NCBI GenBank assembly: GCA_902775555.1
Contig: CACYMQ010000001.1
Span: 1 to 36,325, forward strand
Source of the DNA: an uncultured Lachnospiraceae bacterium
GTDB lineage: Bacteria; Bacillota; Clostridia; Lachnospirales; Lachnospiraceae
Reading direction: 5' to 3'
DNA: 36,325 nucleotides
The translations under genes were made by a program, and so were the position numbers. Each line of letters begins with the position of its first letter. Within the stretch, counting starts at the first letter, position 1. The notes under the pieces are model-generated. The model was not told the DNA's origin. It did not search any database and saw only the letters and a program-made list of their open reading frames with translations. Positions 1 to 7,900 of this stretch are shown piece after piece.

Positions 1-303
1 GACATTCTGAACACCGTAGTCACCGTTCCTGACCTTCACAAGCTGCCGTTTCGCCGTCCACATACCGATAGCCATAATGACCAGCATGATGATACTGATT
101 GGGATCATAACTATACAAAAGCATCGCCCCAGTCCCATGGGAAAGAATAAACCGAGGATTCCCATCGTCAGACAAAATGCGAACAGGATCATAAGCATGA
201 TAAAACTTTTACGCTGTCTTTTATAAAACATCGCTTCATTTGCAGCGATCCACGCCTTCTCCGGATCCTCCGCATCCCGGAAAAACCCCTCCTTATCCTG
301 CAT
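1..303 (-). CDS. Partial two-helix membrane protein
   Basis: The reading frame starts at an ATG (complement of 301-303) behind a good AGGAG site and stays open to the left edge, so the C-terminus is missing. About 100 residues are visible. A charged N-terminus begins MQDKEGFFRDAEDPEKAWIA. It is followed by two hydrophobic stretches (about residues 36-57 and 64-83, rich in Ile, Leu, Met and Phe) separated by a short turn with FFPMGLGRC. A basic segment (TAKRQLVKVRNGDYG) follows, probably cytoplasmic. No family is recognised. It is the last visible gene of the leftward ParB/SSB/DUF5688 group and has its own promoter-like sequence about 95 bases upstream. A small integral membrane protein of a conjugative or phage-like element is possible, but the sequence does not show a function. 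Confidence 0.6.
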   Translation of the reverse strand, partial: MQDKEGFFRDAEDPEKAWIAANEAMFYKRQRKSFIMLMILFAFCLTMGILGLFFPMGLGRCFCIVMIPISIIMLVIMAIGMWTAKRQLVKVRNGDYGVQNV

Positions 304-395
304 GGCATTCCTTCTCCTTGTCATTCTGATCAATGATTCCCCTTTCCGGATCACTGGCGAATTCAGCTCCGGGGGATACGCCGGTGAATGATACA

Positions 396-424
396 ATTAT
401 ATCAAACAGCTGCGCTCCATACAA
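396..424 (-). promoter_or_regulatory. Sigma-A-like promoter for the membrane protein gene
   Basis: On the minus strand there is a perfect TATAAT (complement of 396-401) and a TTGTAT (complement of 419-424) separated by exactly 17 bases. It lies about 95 bases upstream of the start at 303 in a stretch without other genes. The region 304-487 holds no other convincing ORF. Confidence 0.5.
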
Positions 425-487
425 TCGAATACCCCATCAACAGGGATGTCCCGTAACTAATGCCACAGGACACCCCCACAATAACTT

Positions 488-1415
488 CTATTCCTGCACA
501 AAATGTTTTGCCAGCCCGGAACCCGCCTCATGGGTGATAAACCGCCCCTGGTCGAGCTCATATACATTGTTGGACAGGACATCCTTTGCATCCAGCACCT
601 CCGCATTTACCTCACTCACAAGATGCTGCAGATTTTCCACACTGGATTCGAAAGACTTCGGCAAAAACAGCAGCTCATGTGTGGAAGACGGGATCACGTA
701 GTACGGTGCCTTCAGGGACGCCAGTACCTTCGGAGCCCCGAGCACACTTGCCTCATCTCCCATAGCCTCCCGATCATAGGTAACCAGGAACGGAGACTCG
801 AAGCCCACCGGCATTGCATCCACATCAATCATACCGCGGAGGCGATCCTCCAAAGGCACGATTGCCATCCGGCGTTCAGTGTTTGCCTCTGCCGCCGCAT
901 GGATCTCCGCCACGGAAATATGATTCGACTCAAGCATACTGTTCGTCACAAGAACCGTTCCATGCCGGGTTCCCACATTTACCTCGCCGGGTTCCCACAT
1001 TTACCTCATATACCGGGTAAATGACAATATCTGTCATCCCAGGCACATCTCTGGTAGGTACATCCGAAAGCCGGAGCTGATTAGTATACTTATTTGCCAT
1101 ACGGAAAGTTGTATGCGCCAGCATATCGTCCCGTGTAAATGAGCCCGTATCCATGGAGTATATCTCACTCTTGGATACTTCGCTCATAATGTCAGATACC
1201 ATAGAGGACAGATCCTCTCCCCGCTGATACCTGTCATACAGGTTTTCTACATAAAGAACACATCCGCCGGAGCCGCCCTCACGGTTGATGTTGATTCCCG
1301 TCATCTTGGTATCATTCTCCTTGAACACATCCTTTACACTCAGGATGAAATCATCCGGCATCTGCTTATAAAACTCGTCCAGAAGCATGCTCTGGAACAT
1401 ATCCTTATCGACCAT
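488..1415 (-). pseudogene. DUF5688-type protein, frame broken by a 22-bp tandem duplication
   Basis: Two overlapping frames encode one protein. The 5' part (1415 down to about 1008) ends in DIVIYPVYEVNVGTR and then runs out of frame to a premature stop. The 3' part continues NVGTRHGTVLVTNSMLE and ends in LAKHFVQE at 488. A perfect 22-base direct repeat at 964-1007 lies exactly at the break. Removing one copy restores a 301-residue ORF. The content resembles the DUF5688 family common in Lachnospiraceae: an N-terminal segment, a central predicted alpha/beta region, then VTNSMLE followed by an AAAEANTERR segment and a C-terminal EVLSNNVY-like strand region. The start has a strong AAGGAGG site. 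The function of the family is not known to me. The break may be a real mutation, a reversible slippage state, or an assembly error. Confidence 0.7.
964..1007. repeat. 22-bp perfect tandem duplication
   Basis: Positions 964-985 and 986-1007 are identical (each begins GCCGGGTTCCC and ends TTTACCTC on the plus strand). Because 22 is not a multiple of three, the second copy shifts the DUF5688-type frame by one base. Confidence 0.95.
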
Positions 1416-1429
1416 TGTTCTCTTCCTCC

Positions 1430-1546
1430 TTACTCTTTCTTCAGCTTATCGCTGTAGACTTGCAGGATCTGCTTGGTTCTGCTCTTTGCAGTCTCCCGAT
1501 CCTCATCAACAAGTTTCATTCCTTTGAACATAATCTCGTACCTCAT
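1430..1546 (-). CDS. Small charged protein, 38 aa
   Basis: The ORF reads MRYEIMFKGMKLVDEDRETA and continues with a lysine-rich helix to a TAA stop. It sits between the SSB and the DUF5688-type gene in the same orientation. It has a GGGAGAGA-like site before the ATG, and the next gene's AAGGAGG follows directly after its stop. The sequence looks helical, amphipathic and cytoplasmic. No family is recognised. Its support is position, ribosome site and tight spacing in the operon; its short length limits confidence. Confidence 0.45.
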   Translation of the reverse strand: MRYEIMFKGMKLVDEDRETAKSRTKQILQVYSDKLKKE

Positions 1547-1564
1547 AACACATCTCTCCCTTCC

Positions 1565-1951
1565 TCAGTACGTGTATTCTTCTGCGGTTTCAGGCAATGC
1601 CTGCATCGCTTCAGGTTCCATGTTTACAAGTCCTTCAGCCGTAACGATGTCGATCTTATCGACCACGATATCCTGGCTGAAAACCCGTTCTCCGTCGCGA
1701 TTGGTATAGAAGCTCGCATGAACATGACCGAGTACAATCACCGCCATATCCTTCTTCAGCTTTTTCTCAACCAGTTCCGCAACCTTACGGAAAGCCACAA
1801 CATTGATATTGTCTGCGTAGTTCTTCCCGTCCTCCCGTTCTCCCTGTTCTACCCGGACAGTAAAACGAGCTACATCATATCCATCCTCACGCTCCGCGTG
1901 CCGGATGTTCGGATCTTTGGTAAGTATTCCAAATAGCCTCACCTCATTCAT
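1565..1951 (-). CDS. ssb: Single-stranded DNA-binding protein (OB fold)
   Basis: The 128-residue product begins MNEVRLFGILTKDPNIRHAE, a typical SSB opening strand (M-N-x-V-x-L-x-G-x-L-x-x-D-P). It continues with FTVRVEQ, a DNIN/VVAFRKVAE segment matching the SSB V-x-F-x-x-x-A-E motif, and a late strand resembling the SSB G-x-x-x-x-x-x-Y motif (VIVLGHVHASFYT). The protein would coat single-stranded DNA during replication or transfer of the element. It is shorter than chromosomal SSBs (about 150-170 aa) and lacks the acidic D-D-D-I-P-F tip, ending instead in ALPETAEEYTY. It may therefore not recruit host partners in the usual way. Its ATG overlaps the stop of the small upstream ORF (ATGA), so translation is probably coupled; an AGGAG site is also present. 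Confidence 0.85.
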   Translation of the reverse strand: MNEVRLFGILTKDPNIRHAEREDGYDVARFTVRVEQGEREDGKNYADNINVVAFRKVAELVEKKLKKDMAVIVLGHVHASFYTNRDGERVFSQDIVVDKIDIVTAEGLVNMEPEAMQALPETAEEYTY

Positions 1952-2112
1952 ATTGCAAATCTCCTCTTCTTATACTTCTTGGATTTCCCCTTCCTGGGAT
2001 CCCCTCTGCGTCCGCTTATCTGTGAGTACGCATGACGCGGATGCTCACGTTTCACATTGCATCGGCGGTTTTTCTGATACTTTCGTCCACGACGGACAAT
2101 TCTATCCACCAT
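1948..2112 (-). CDS. Very basic small protein, 54 aa
   Basis: The ORF begins MVDRIVRRGRKYQKNRRCNV and ends in a lysine/arginine cluster (KGKSKKYKKRRFAI). About a third of its residues are Lys or Arg. Its stop overlaps the SSB start in an ATGA arrangement, which argues that it is translated and coupled to SSB. Its start lies in the left copy of the 35-bp tandem repeat. In a single-copy arrangement, its ATG would overlap the stop of the ParB-like gene, so ParB, this ORF and SSB would form a tightly coupled string. A nucleic-acid-binding role is plausible from charge only. Confidence 0.5.
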   Translation of the reverse strand: MVDRIVRRGRKYQKNRRCNVKREHPRHAYSQISGRRGDPRKGKSKKYKKRRFAI

Positions 2113-2168
2113 ATGTATCACCACCGCCTTCCTATTCTATCCACCATATGTATCACCACCGCCTTCCT
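2099..2168. repeat. 35-bp perfect tandem duplication
   Basis: Positions 2099-2133 and 2134-2168 are identical (each begins ATTCTATCCACC and ends CCGCCTTCCT on the plus strand). The unit contains the 3' end and stop of the ParB-like gene together with the ribosome site and ATG of the following 54-residue ORF. The duplication therefore leaves both proteins intact but separates two genes that would otherwise overlap. Confidence 0.95.
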
Positions 2169-3051
2169 TGTTCTGTTTTCGTATTTCCTCGATCCTTATC
2201 CTCTGTTCTTCCTCCCGCTTTGCCCGCCATTCCTTTTCTTGCTCTTCTAATAGTTTCAAACCACGGATTATACGATCCTCTCGTTCAGAGATGGAATGGC
2301 AGTTCTTCAGGATTGCTGAGAGTACCGGCGAGTAAAATACCAGTTTGTATTCTTCAGCCTTTTTCGACCCGTCCTGCTCGGCGAGAAGCCGTCGGATCTC
2401 ATCAGCATCCAAATCTCGTTCTTCCTCAATCTCACGCATTCGTTTTATGGACATCATTTCCGGTTTTGTTCCGGTTTCCATGTATATCTGAAAAATGACG
2501 GCCTGCGTGTCAGCACTGAGATAAGACAGTTCAGATGCAGGTCTGAGCCCCAACTTACCCGAATCAACTAGTTTGAGAAGATCCGGAATCAACTCCGTAA
2601 GACGAATAAAGCGAGAAATCTGCCTTGCATCCTCACCCAGGCGCTTTGCTAACAAATCTCTGGCTGTGCCGTTTTCTCTGTTCTTATCTGCTTTCAGTGC
2701 CTTCAGCATCGCCGCATAGGTAAAACCTCTCTCAGAAGGAAGCACCTTCTGCCGGTTCATAAAATTCGAAATTCCCATCAGGAGCGTTGCTTCCGACCTG
2801 TCTACCTTCTTCATAATGACCGGCACTGTTTCCAGTCGTAATTCGCGTGCAACCCAAAGCCTCCGATGACCGGAGATCAGTTCGGGTTCACCGTCTTCAT
2901 TGGTGAAAGCCAGAAGCGGCAAAACGATTCCTTTATCCCTTATGGATTCCATCAAAGCCTTCATTGCTTCATCGTCCTTCACCTGAAATGTATGGTTACG
3001 GAACACATGCAGATCCTCCACAGGAATCTGCTCTATCGTTTCATTTTCCAT
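2137..3051 (-). CDS. ParB/Spo0J-like nuclease-domain protein
   Basis: The 304-residue protein begins MENETIEQIPVEDLHVFRNH. I place the start at 3051, after a GGGGG ribosome site, rather than 30 bases upstream. Its N-terminal domain carries the ParB signature: I-P-V-x-x-L around residues 8-13, then LISGHRRLWVARELRLETVPVI near residue 60-80 (the G-H-R-R motif that binds CTP in ParB). A helix-turn-helix region follows (DLLAKRLGEDARQISRFIRL, about 135-155). The C-terminus is a long charged, coiled-coil-like stretch ending in EEIRKQNKEGGGDTYGG. ParB-like proteins bind centromere-like sites or act as regulators on mobile elements. No ParA is in the window. A near-perfect palindrome lies 47 bases upstream and could be its binding site. 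Context suggests maintenance or transfer of the element. Confidence 0.8.
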   Translation of the reverse strand: MENETIEQIPVEDLHVFRNHTFQVKDDEAMKALMESIRDKGIVLPLLAFTNEDGEPELISGHRRLWVARELRLETVPVIMKKVDRSEATLLMGISNFMNRQKVLPSERGFTYAAMLKALKADKNRENGTARDLLAKRLGEDARQISRFIRLTELIPDLLKLVDSGKLGLRPASELSYLSADTQAVIFQIYMETGTKPEMMSIKRMREIEEERDLDADEIRRLLAEQDGSKKAEEYKLVFYSPVLSAILKNCHSISEREDRIIRGLKLLEEQEKEWRAKREEEQRIRIEEIRKQNKEGGGDTYGG

Positions 3052-3097
3052 TTGAAATACCCCCTGATATGCACATCTCATCTCACGTCATCAACGT

Positions 3098-3120
3098 ATA
3101 ATAACGCACTGCGTTATTAT
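3098..3120. promoter_or_regulatory. Perfect 11+1+11 palindrome upstream of the ParB-like gene
   Basis: The half-site ATAATAACGCA is followed by one base and its exact reverse complement. It lies between the divergently oriented ParB-like gene and the gene at 3293. It is AT-rich with a one-base centre and no flanking T-run that would suit a terminator, so an operator or ParB site is more likely. Confidence 0.6.
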
Positions 3121-3216
3121 TTTATTGATTTATCCACATTTCGGTGTTACAATGTGGGCAAAGAACAGAAATCGAAAGGCGGCCAGCTTGCACTCAGAAA
3201 TTGAATATCCATCAAA

Positions 3217-3253
3217 AAAGGGCCGTCTTTCAGTAACGAAAGATGTGCCCTTT
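3217..3253 (+). other. Leader hairpin upstream of the secreted Thr-rich protein
   Basis: AAAGGGC at 3217-3223 pairs with GCCCTTT at 3247-3253, and an inner CTTTC/GAAAG stem continues the structure. It sits 40 bases before the start at 3293 and could be a leader structure or weak attenuator. The rest of 3121-3292 shows no gene, only a second short inverted repeat (CCACATT/AATGTGG, 3134-3157). Confidence 0.4.
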
Positions 3254-3292
3254 ATTTGCACAACCCCATCTGTAGAAAGGAGATGTGAGTCT

Positions 3293-4309
3293 ATGAGTAA
3301 AAAAGCAAAAGCCCTCCTCATCATCAGTTCTATAGCCCTGACACTCATCCTTAGTGGTAGTATCACCTGGCTCATTTATGGACGAAACACCGTTGAGTCA
3401 GCTTCCCAGTCTGACAATGCCGTACTGACCAACAAAACTACCGAATCAATTTCTGAAGATCCGAACATCTGCCTTCAAACCGAAGTCGAAACGATTGCCT
3501 CCACGATTGCTGAAAATATCATTACAACCGAAGCAATTGAAGCGATTCCTGTTCAATCAGTAGAAGCTGCTGCACCAGATCATGATCCCGATGTTCTTAT
3601 CGCTGATAACAAGCCAAAGCCTGTAACAGCAAAGGCTCCGGAAAAATCTAATACTGTTGATGCCCCGCCTTCAGCCGACCCGGTTCCTGAGAAATTGACT
3701 GATCAACCAACTGAAAAAGCTGACGACGACGTTCCAAAAAAGACGGAAGGTACCCCATCAACAAATAAACCTTCCAACACTGAAAAGGCCAAGGTCTCAA
3801 CCAGCTCAGATGTTACAAAACCAGAAACATCCCATACCACAAAAACAATTGAGCCCGTAGAGGAGCAGACAACAACGAAGACAATTAAAGATTCTACTGA
3901 GTCACCGGTCACTGATCCGCCAACAGTCAAAACTACTGAAAAGACTACCGAAAATACCACGGAAGCCCCGAAATGCAGTCACAACTGGGTTTGGGCTACT
4001 CATACAGAGACGAAAACGATTCCTGAAGTATCCCACGAAGAACCGGTATACAATGATGGCTGGGACGAAGCAGTCAAAGTAAAAAAGGTCTATTGTTCCG
4101 AGTGTGAAAAGATTTACGACACCAGCGAAGACTACTATGCCTATGACAAATGCCATGGCAGCTCAGGACTAATCACTGTAATCGATCATTATATCCACCA
4201 TGAACCGGAACTACTCTTCTATGACACCATCGTTGACGAACCCGAGCATGAAGAGACTGTCACCGTGAAGGACTATCAGTATTGTTCCATCTGCGGTAAA
4301 CGGAAATAG
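3293..4309 (+). CDS. Membrane-anchored Thr/Ser/Glu-rich protein with C-terminal Cys pairs
   Basis: The 338-residue product starts MSKKAKALLIISSIALTLIL (AAAGGAG site ten bases upstream). A basic start is followed by a hydrophobic helix (residues 7-29), which is either an uncleaved anchor or a signal peptide. Residues 35-220 are a low-complexity stalk rich in Thr, Glu, Lys, Pro and Ser (for example TTEKTTENTTEAP), typical of extracellular spacers. The C-terminal 110 residues form a compact domain with CSHNWVW, CSECEKIY and YCSICGKRK. These Cys pairs and the Cys-Ser-His motif suggest zinc- or disulfide-stabilised knuckles. No enzyme motif is seen. The gene is convergent with its neighbour, only two bases separating the stop codons. 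Its position beside a second secreted protein and a giant adhesin suggests a cell-surface cargo module. Confidence 0.7.
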   Translation: MSKKAKALLIISSIALTLILSGSITWLIYGRNTVESASQSDNAVLTNKTTESISEDPNICLQTEVETIASTIAENIITTEAIEAIPVQSVEAAAPDHDPDVLIADNKPKPVTAKAPEKSNTVDAPPSADPVPEKLTDQPTEKADDDVPKKTEGTPSTNKPSNTEKAKVSTSSDVTKPETSHTTKTIEPVEEQTTTKTIKDSTESPVTDPPTVKTTEKTTENTTEAPKCSHNWVWATHTETKTIPEVSHEEPVYNDGWDEAVKVKKVYCSECEKIYDTSEDYYAYDKCHGSSGLITVIDHYIHHEPELLFYDTIVDEPEHEETVTVKDYQYCSICGKRK

Positions 4310-4311
4310 GA

Positions 4312-4941
4312 CTACCTCAGCACTGAATAGCTGTACGTCTTTACATTTCCAGTATTGCTGATCTTGCCGTTCTTTACCTCGTAGATCCTGTGGCTGACGC
4401 TCTTGCTCGTAATCTTATAGGTTCCAGGCTTAACAAGCCGGTTTTTACTGTCCACAAGATATCCTTTTGAGTTAAACTTGTATGCATTATCATTGATAAA
4501 GATCGTCACATTCTTCGGATACCAGGAACCATAGCTGAACCAGTATCCGGTTTTATCCTTCTTCCACTGACCTACAGTTCCTACTGTAATGGCGCCGCTA
4601 TCCTTATTGGTTTTCTTCACCGTTCCTGTAGAGATCTTCATACCCTCATGGAAGGAATAACCCAGAGAGGAAGTTGCACCTGTCTGCATTTTCCCATCTG
4701 CTTTAAAAAGATAATATTTCCCATCAATCTTACAAAGGCAGTTGTTGACATACTTTCCGTTTGAGAGCTGATACTTCCAACCTGCAAAGTATGATGATAT
4801 CGTTCCGTCTGGTGCTTTTGCCTTTACAGTCTGCTTTTTCCACCCAGCGGTTGCTGCCTCTGAATGAATGGCCGGCATCGTCACAACTAAAAACACCAGA
4901 ACAACTGCCAGTGCTATCAAACTTCTTACTTTTCTTTTCAT
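4312..4941 (-). CDS. Secreted protein with cell-wall-binding-like repeats
   Basis: I choose the start MKRKVRSLIALAVVLVFLVV at 4941, after a GAGG site, over an upstream in-frame ATG at 4968. Residues 1-30 form a clear signal peptide with likely cleavage near HSEAATA. The mature 180 residues are rich in aromatic residues, Gly and Lys. They contain units resembling the YYxFxxDGxMxTG choline/cell-wall-binding repeat: YYLFKADGKMQTG, YWFSYGSWY and YKFNSKGYLVDSKNRLV. The repeats are degenerate and few, so binding to a wall polymer is an inference. It lies just downstream of the adhesin gene but beyond that gene's strong terminator, so it probably needs its own promoter or readthrough. Confidence 0.65.
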   Translation of the reverse strand: MKRKVRSLIALAVVLVFLVVTMPAIHSEAATAGWKKQTVKAKAPDGTISSYFAGWKYQLSNGKYVNNCLCKIDGKYYLFKADGKMQTGATSSLGYSFHEGMKISTGTVKKTNKDSGAITVGTVGQWKKDKTGYWFSYGSWYPKNVTIFINDNAYKFNSKGYLVDSKNRLVKPGTYKITSKSVSHRIYEVKNGKISNTGNVKTYSYSVLR

Positions 4942-4957
4942 GTGAACCTCGCTTTCT

Positions 4958-4993
4958 AAAAACCCCACCCGGAATAAACCAGGTGGGGTTTTT
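4958..4993 (-). terminator. Rho-independent terminator of the giant adhesin gene
   Basis: A perfect 12-bp inverted repeat (AAAAACCCCACC at 4958-4969, GGTGGGGTTTTT at 4982-4993) with a 12-base loop lies immediately after the stop codon at 4999. The stem begins and ends in A/T runs, so it can act in both directions. Confidence 0.9.
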
Positions 4994-4998
4994 ATTTG

Positions 4999-7900
4999 TT
5001 ACATGTTCTTATTCAGCTTCCGTTTCTTCCATATGATCACTCCGATACCAGCCATGGCCAGTACAAGAATTCCAAGGAAGATAGCAATCGGTGTATCATC
5101 GCCAGTCTGCGGCTGATCATGATCCGAATAGCTTACGGTCTGGTTTGCATCTTTGAGATCCTTATGCTCTCCAATCAGAACCTGCTTTATGCTTCCGTCC
5201 TCCTGGTGAACATTCACATAAACCTCTTCGTAAACCACATACTTAATGGAATCATACTTTCCAATCGTAAACTGCGGGAAGGTCACACTGATGGAACCAT
5301 TCGGATTCTCCGGCTTGAAAGTCTTCTCAGCTTCCAGCGTCTTTCCGTTTACCTCCACCTTGTTTCCATCCTTGTCTACCAGCCAGCCCTTTGCGGTATA
5401 GCTATAGTCCGTATTCAGATTGGTCAGCATGATCTGATCCGTCACTTCAATGGTTACCGTATCTTTGCCTACATTCTTCTTTACCAGAGAAGCCTTCGTT
5501 CCCACCTTCGGGAAGTCAACTGTCTGGTCCTTATCATGAATGTTTGCGTGAGTTGCTACCGGGATCAGATCACCTTCCGGTGAACAGGTCTCAAAAGCAA
5601 CCACCGACTTACCTTCCATAAAGAGTTCCTTTGCATTGAAGGTAAATGTCAGCTCGACAATACCTTCTCCGGTTTCGGATGCCACAAAGTCCTTCGAAGC
5701 CGTTACCGGTTTCTTATTCTCATCCCTGAAGATTTCCTCAGCCTCACCATTCTTCGGCTGCTTCATGAGCGTGCCTTCCATGGTGTACTTCTTGCCCGGG
5801 ATCAGATTGGTGTATTCCACCGTATCTACCAGAGTAACGATCTGATTCGGATAAGCCACATGAGTCTTTGTTGCCTGATCCATCAGGGTTGTCTTAAGCG
5901 TAGGCACCTTGAGCTCCTGACCTGCATCATTCAGGTCCTTATGCTCTGCAGCTACACGCCAATCCTTTCCGGACTGGACATACAGGGTTTCAAAGATAAC
6001 CATATCCTTGCCGGCCAGATCTGCCTGCATATCTTCAGTAATGGTAAACTCCAGCTTGAACTCGCCCTTTACGGCACCATTCTTCTTATTTGCAGCTCCG
6101 GTTGTAAATGCCTGCTCTGCGGTTACTGTCTTACCGTTCAGAATCAGCTCTTCGCCGGTCTTCTTATCCATAGCGATACCCACCAGTCTGTACTTCTTCT
6201 CCGGCTGCAGATTGTCATAGGAAACGACATCATAAAACTTTGCGCTCTGGTGAGCCAGTTCGCTTCTGCCGTTCACATCCATAGCAGTTGTCGAAATCTC
6301 CGGATGGAATACCGTCTGACCCTTGTCGTTGATATCCGCATGTGTGAATACCTTGACTCCGGTCCTTGTATCTTCACAATCCTCAAATACTACAATAGTT
6401 TCTACTTCCTTCGTCAGCAAACTTGCTTTGAAGGTAAAGGTTACATCCACTACACCGTTTGCTTCCTTTGCGGTAAATGTTGCCGTTGCTGTTACAGGAT
6501 TTCCCTTCTCATCATGCAGTACCATCTTTGCCAGGTCTTCCGTGGTATAGTTTGCGTTCTCCGGTGCATCCTCCGGTTTCACATACAGCGTTCCTGTCAG
6601 CTGATACTCACGGCCCGGCTGCAGGTTCTTATAGCTGACATGATCTATCAGTGTGACCGTTTCAGTATAAGTAACCGTCTTGGAGCCGGAGACATCCTCT
6701 GCTTCAGTCTCACCGTTCGGTGTGTAAACCGTCTGTTCCTCATCCTTCGGATCAGCATGCTCAATTGGGAAGAGATCCTCACTCTCCGGACTTGCTTCCT
6801 GATAATTCGTCAGTGCTTCGCCTTCGACAACATCACCCAGATACAGGGTTTCGAAGATTACAAACTTCTGATCCTGCAGGCCTGTGAAATCCAGATCCTT
6901 GAACTCCATAGTTTCGGTACCGCATACACAATAGTCCGATTTGTCAGATGCTTCCCGGTCTCTCGTGGTAAAGCTCTTGGTCACAACAACTTCGGTTCCA
7001 TTCTGAAGGAACGGGGTTGCATTTCCCTGATCATCCAGCTGCATGACACGACCGACCAAAGTGTATTCCGTAGAAACCTTCAGATTGCTGAAGTTTACTG
7101 CATCCACCAAGGTCTGTCCCTTATCTGCAGGAACCATCTTCACGCCCGGATCCTCACCCATGATCACGGTTGCAATCGTGCCAAAGGTAGGCTTCGGTAC
7201 ATTGTAGAGGTTGCCATCCTCATCATTCTGGATGCTGATATAGAGCGCATCCTTCGTGATCTCCACTTCCTGAGCCGGATTCATCTGATAATCCTTATTT
7301 GCCTTACATCTCTTTTCAGTCACGGTATACTTGCCAAGAGGAAGTGCTGCTGCTCCATCCTTCGACGGAAGCACGCCATCATTGCCCTGGCCAAACCAAA
7401 CCGTACCTATCGTACCATCATAATCAGAAACCTGATCGTAATAGTTCTCATTCACATACTTCTCAGCCTTCGTGGTAGCAATACCATCAGCATTAGTGTA
7501 AATATAGTGAACCTCTCCGGTTTCCTGATTCTTCACTTCAAACTTCACACCTTCCATCGGTTTTCCCGATGAAAGATCCATCTTATGCAGCGAAAGATTG
7601 CCTCGAAGCTCGGTGTTCTGAGCTACAAGGGATACCTTCGCACCATCATTTACTGCATGTCCCTTTGTTGCCAGTTCTTCTGCCGTTTTTGCCTGATCCG
7701 GATCGTAGACAACCGGAGTAAATGTGGTATGGTCCTCATCATAAGTGCCATACAGCACAAGACTAATCGTATCTGCAATGTCAACATCACGCTTGCCGAT
7801 ATGCCATACAGAACCCTTCTTCTCGAAGCCTTCTGGGATCACGGTCTCTTTTACGGTGATATAACCGATTGGAAGTGTAGCACCAGTCTTCGCGGAATAA

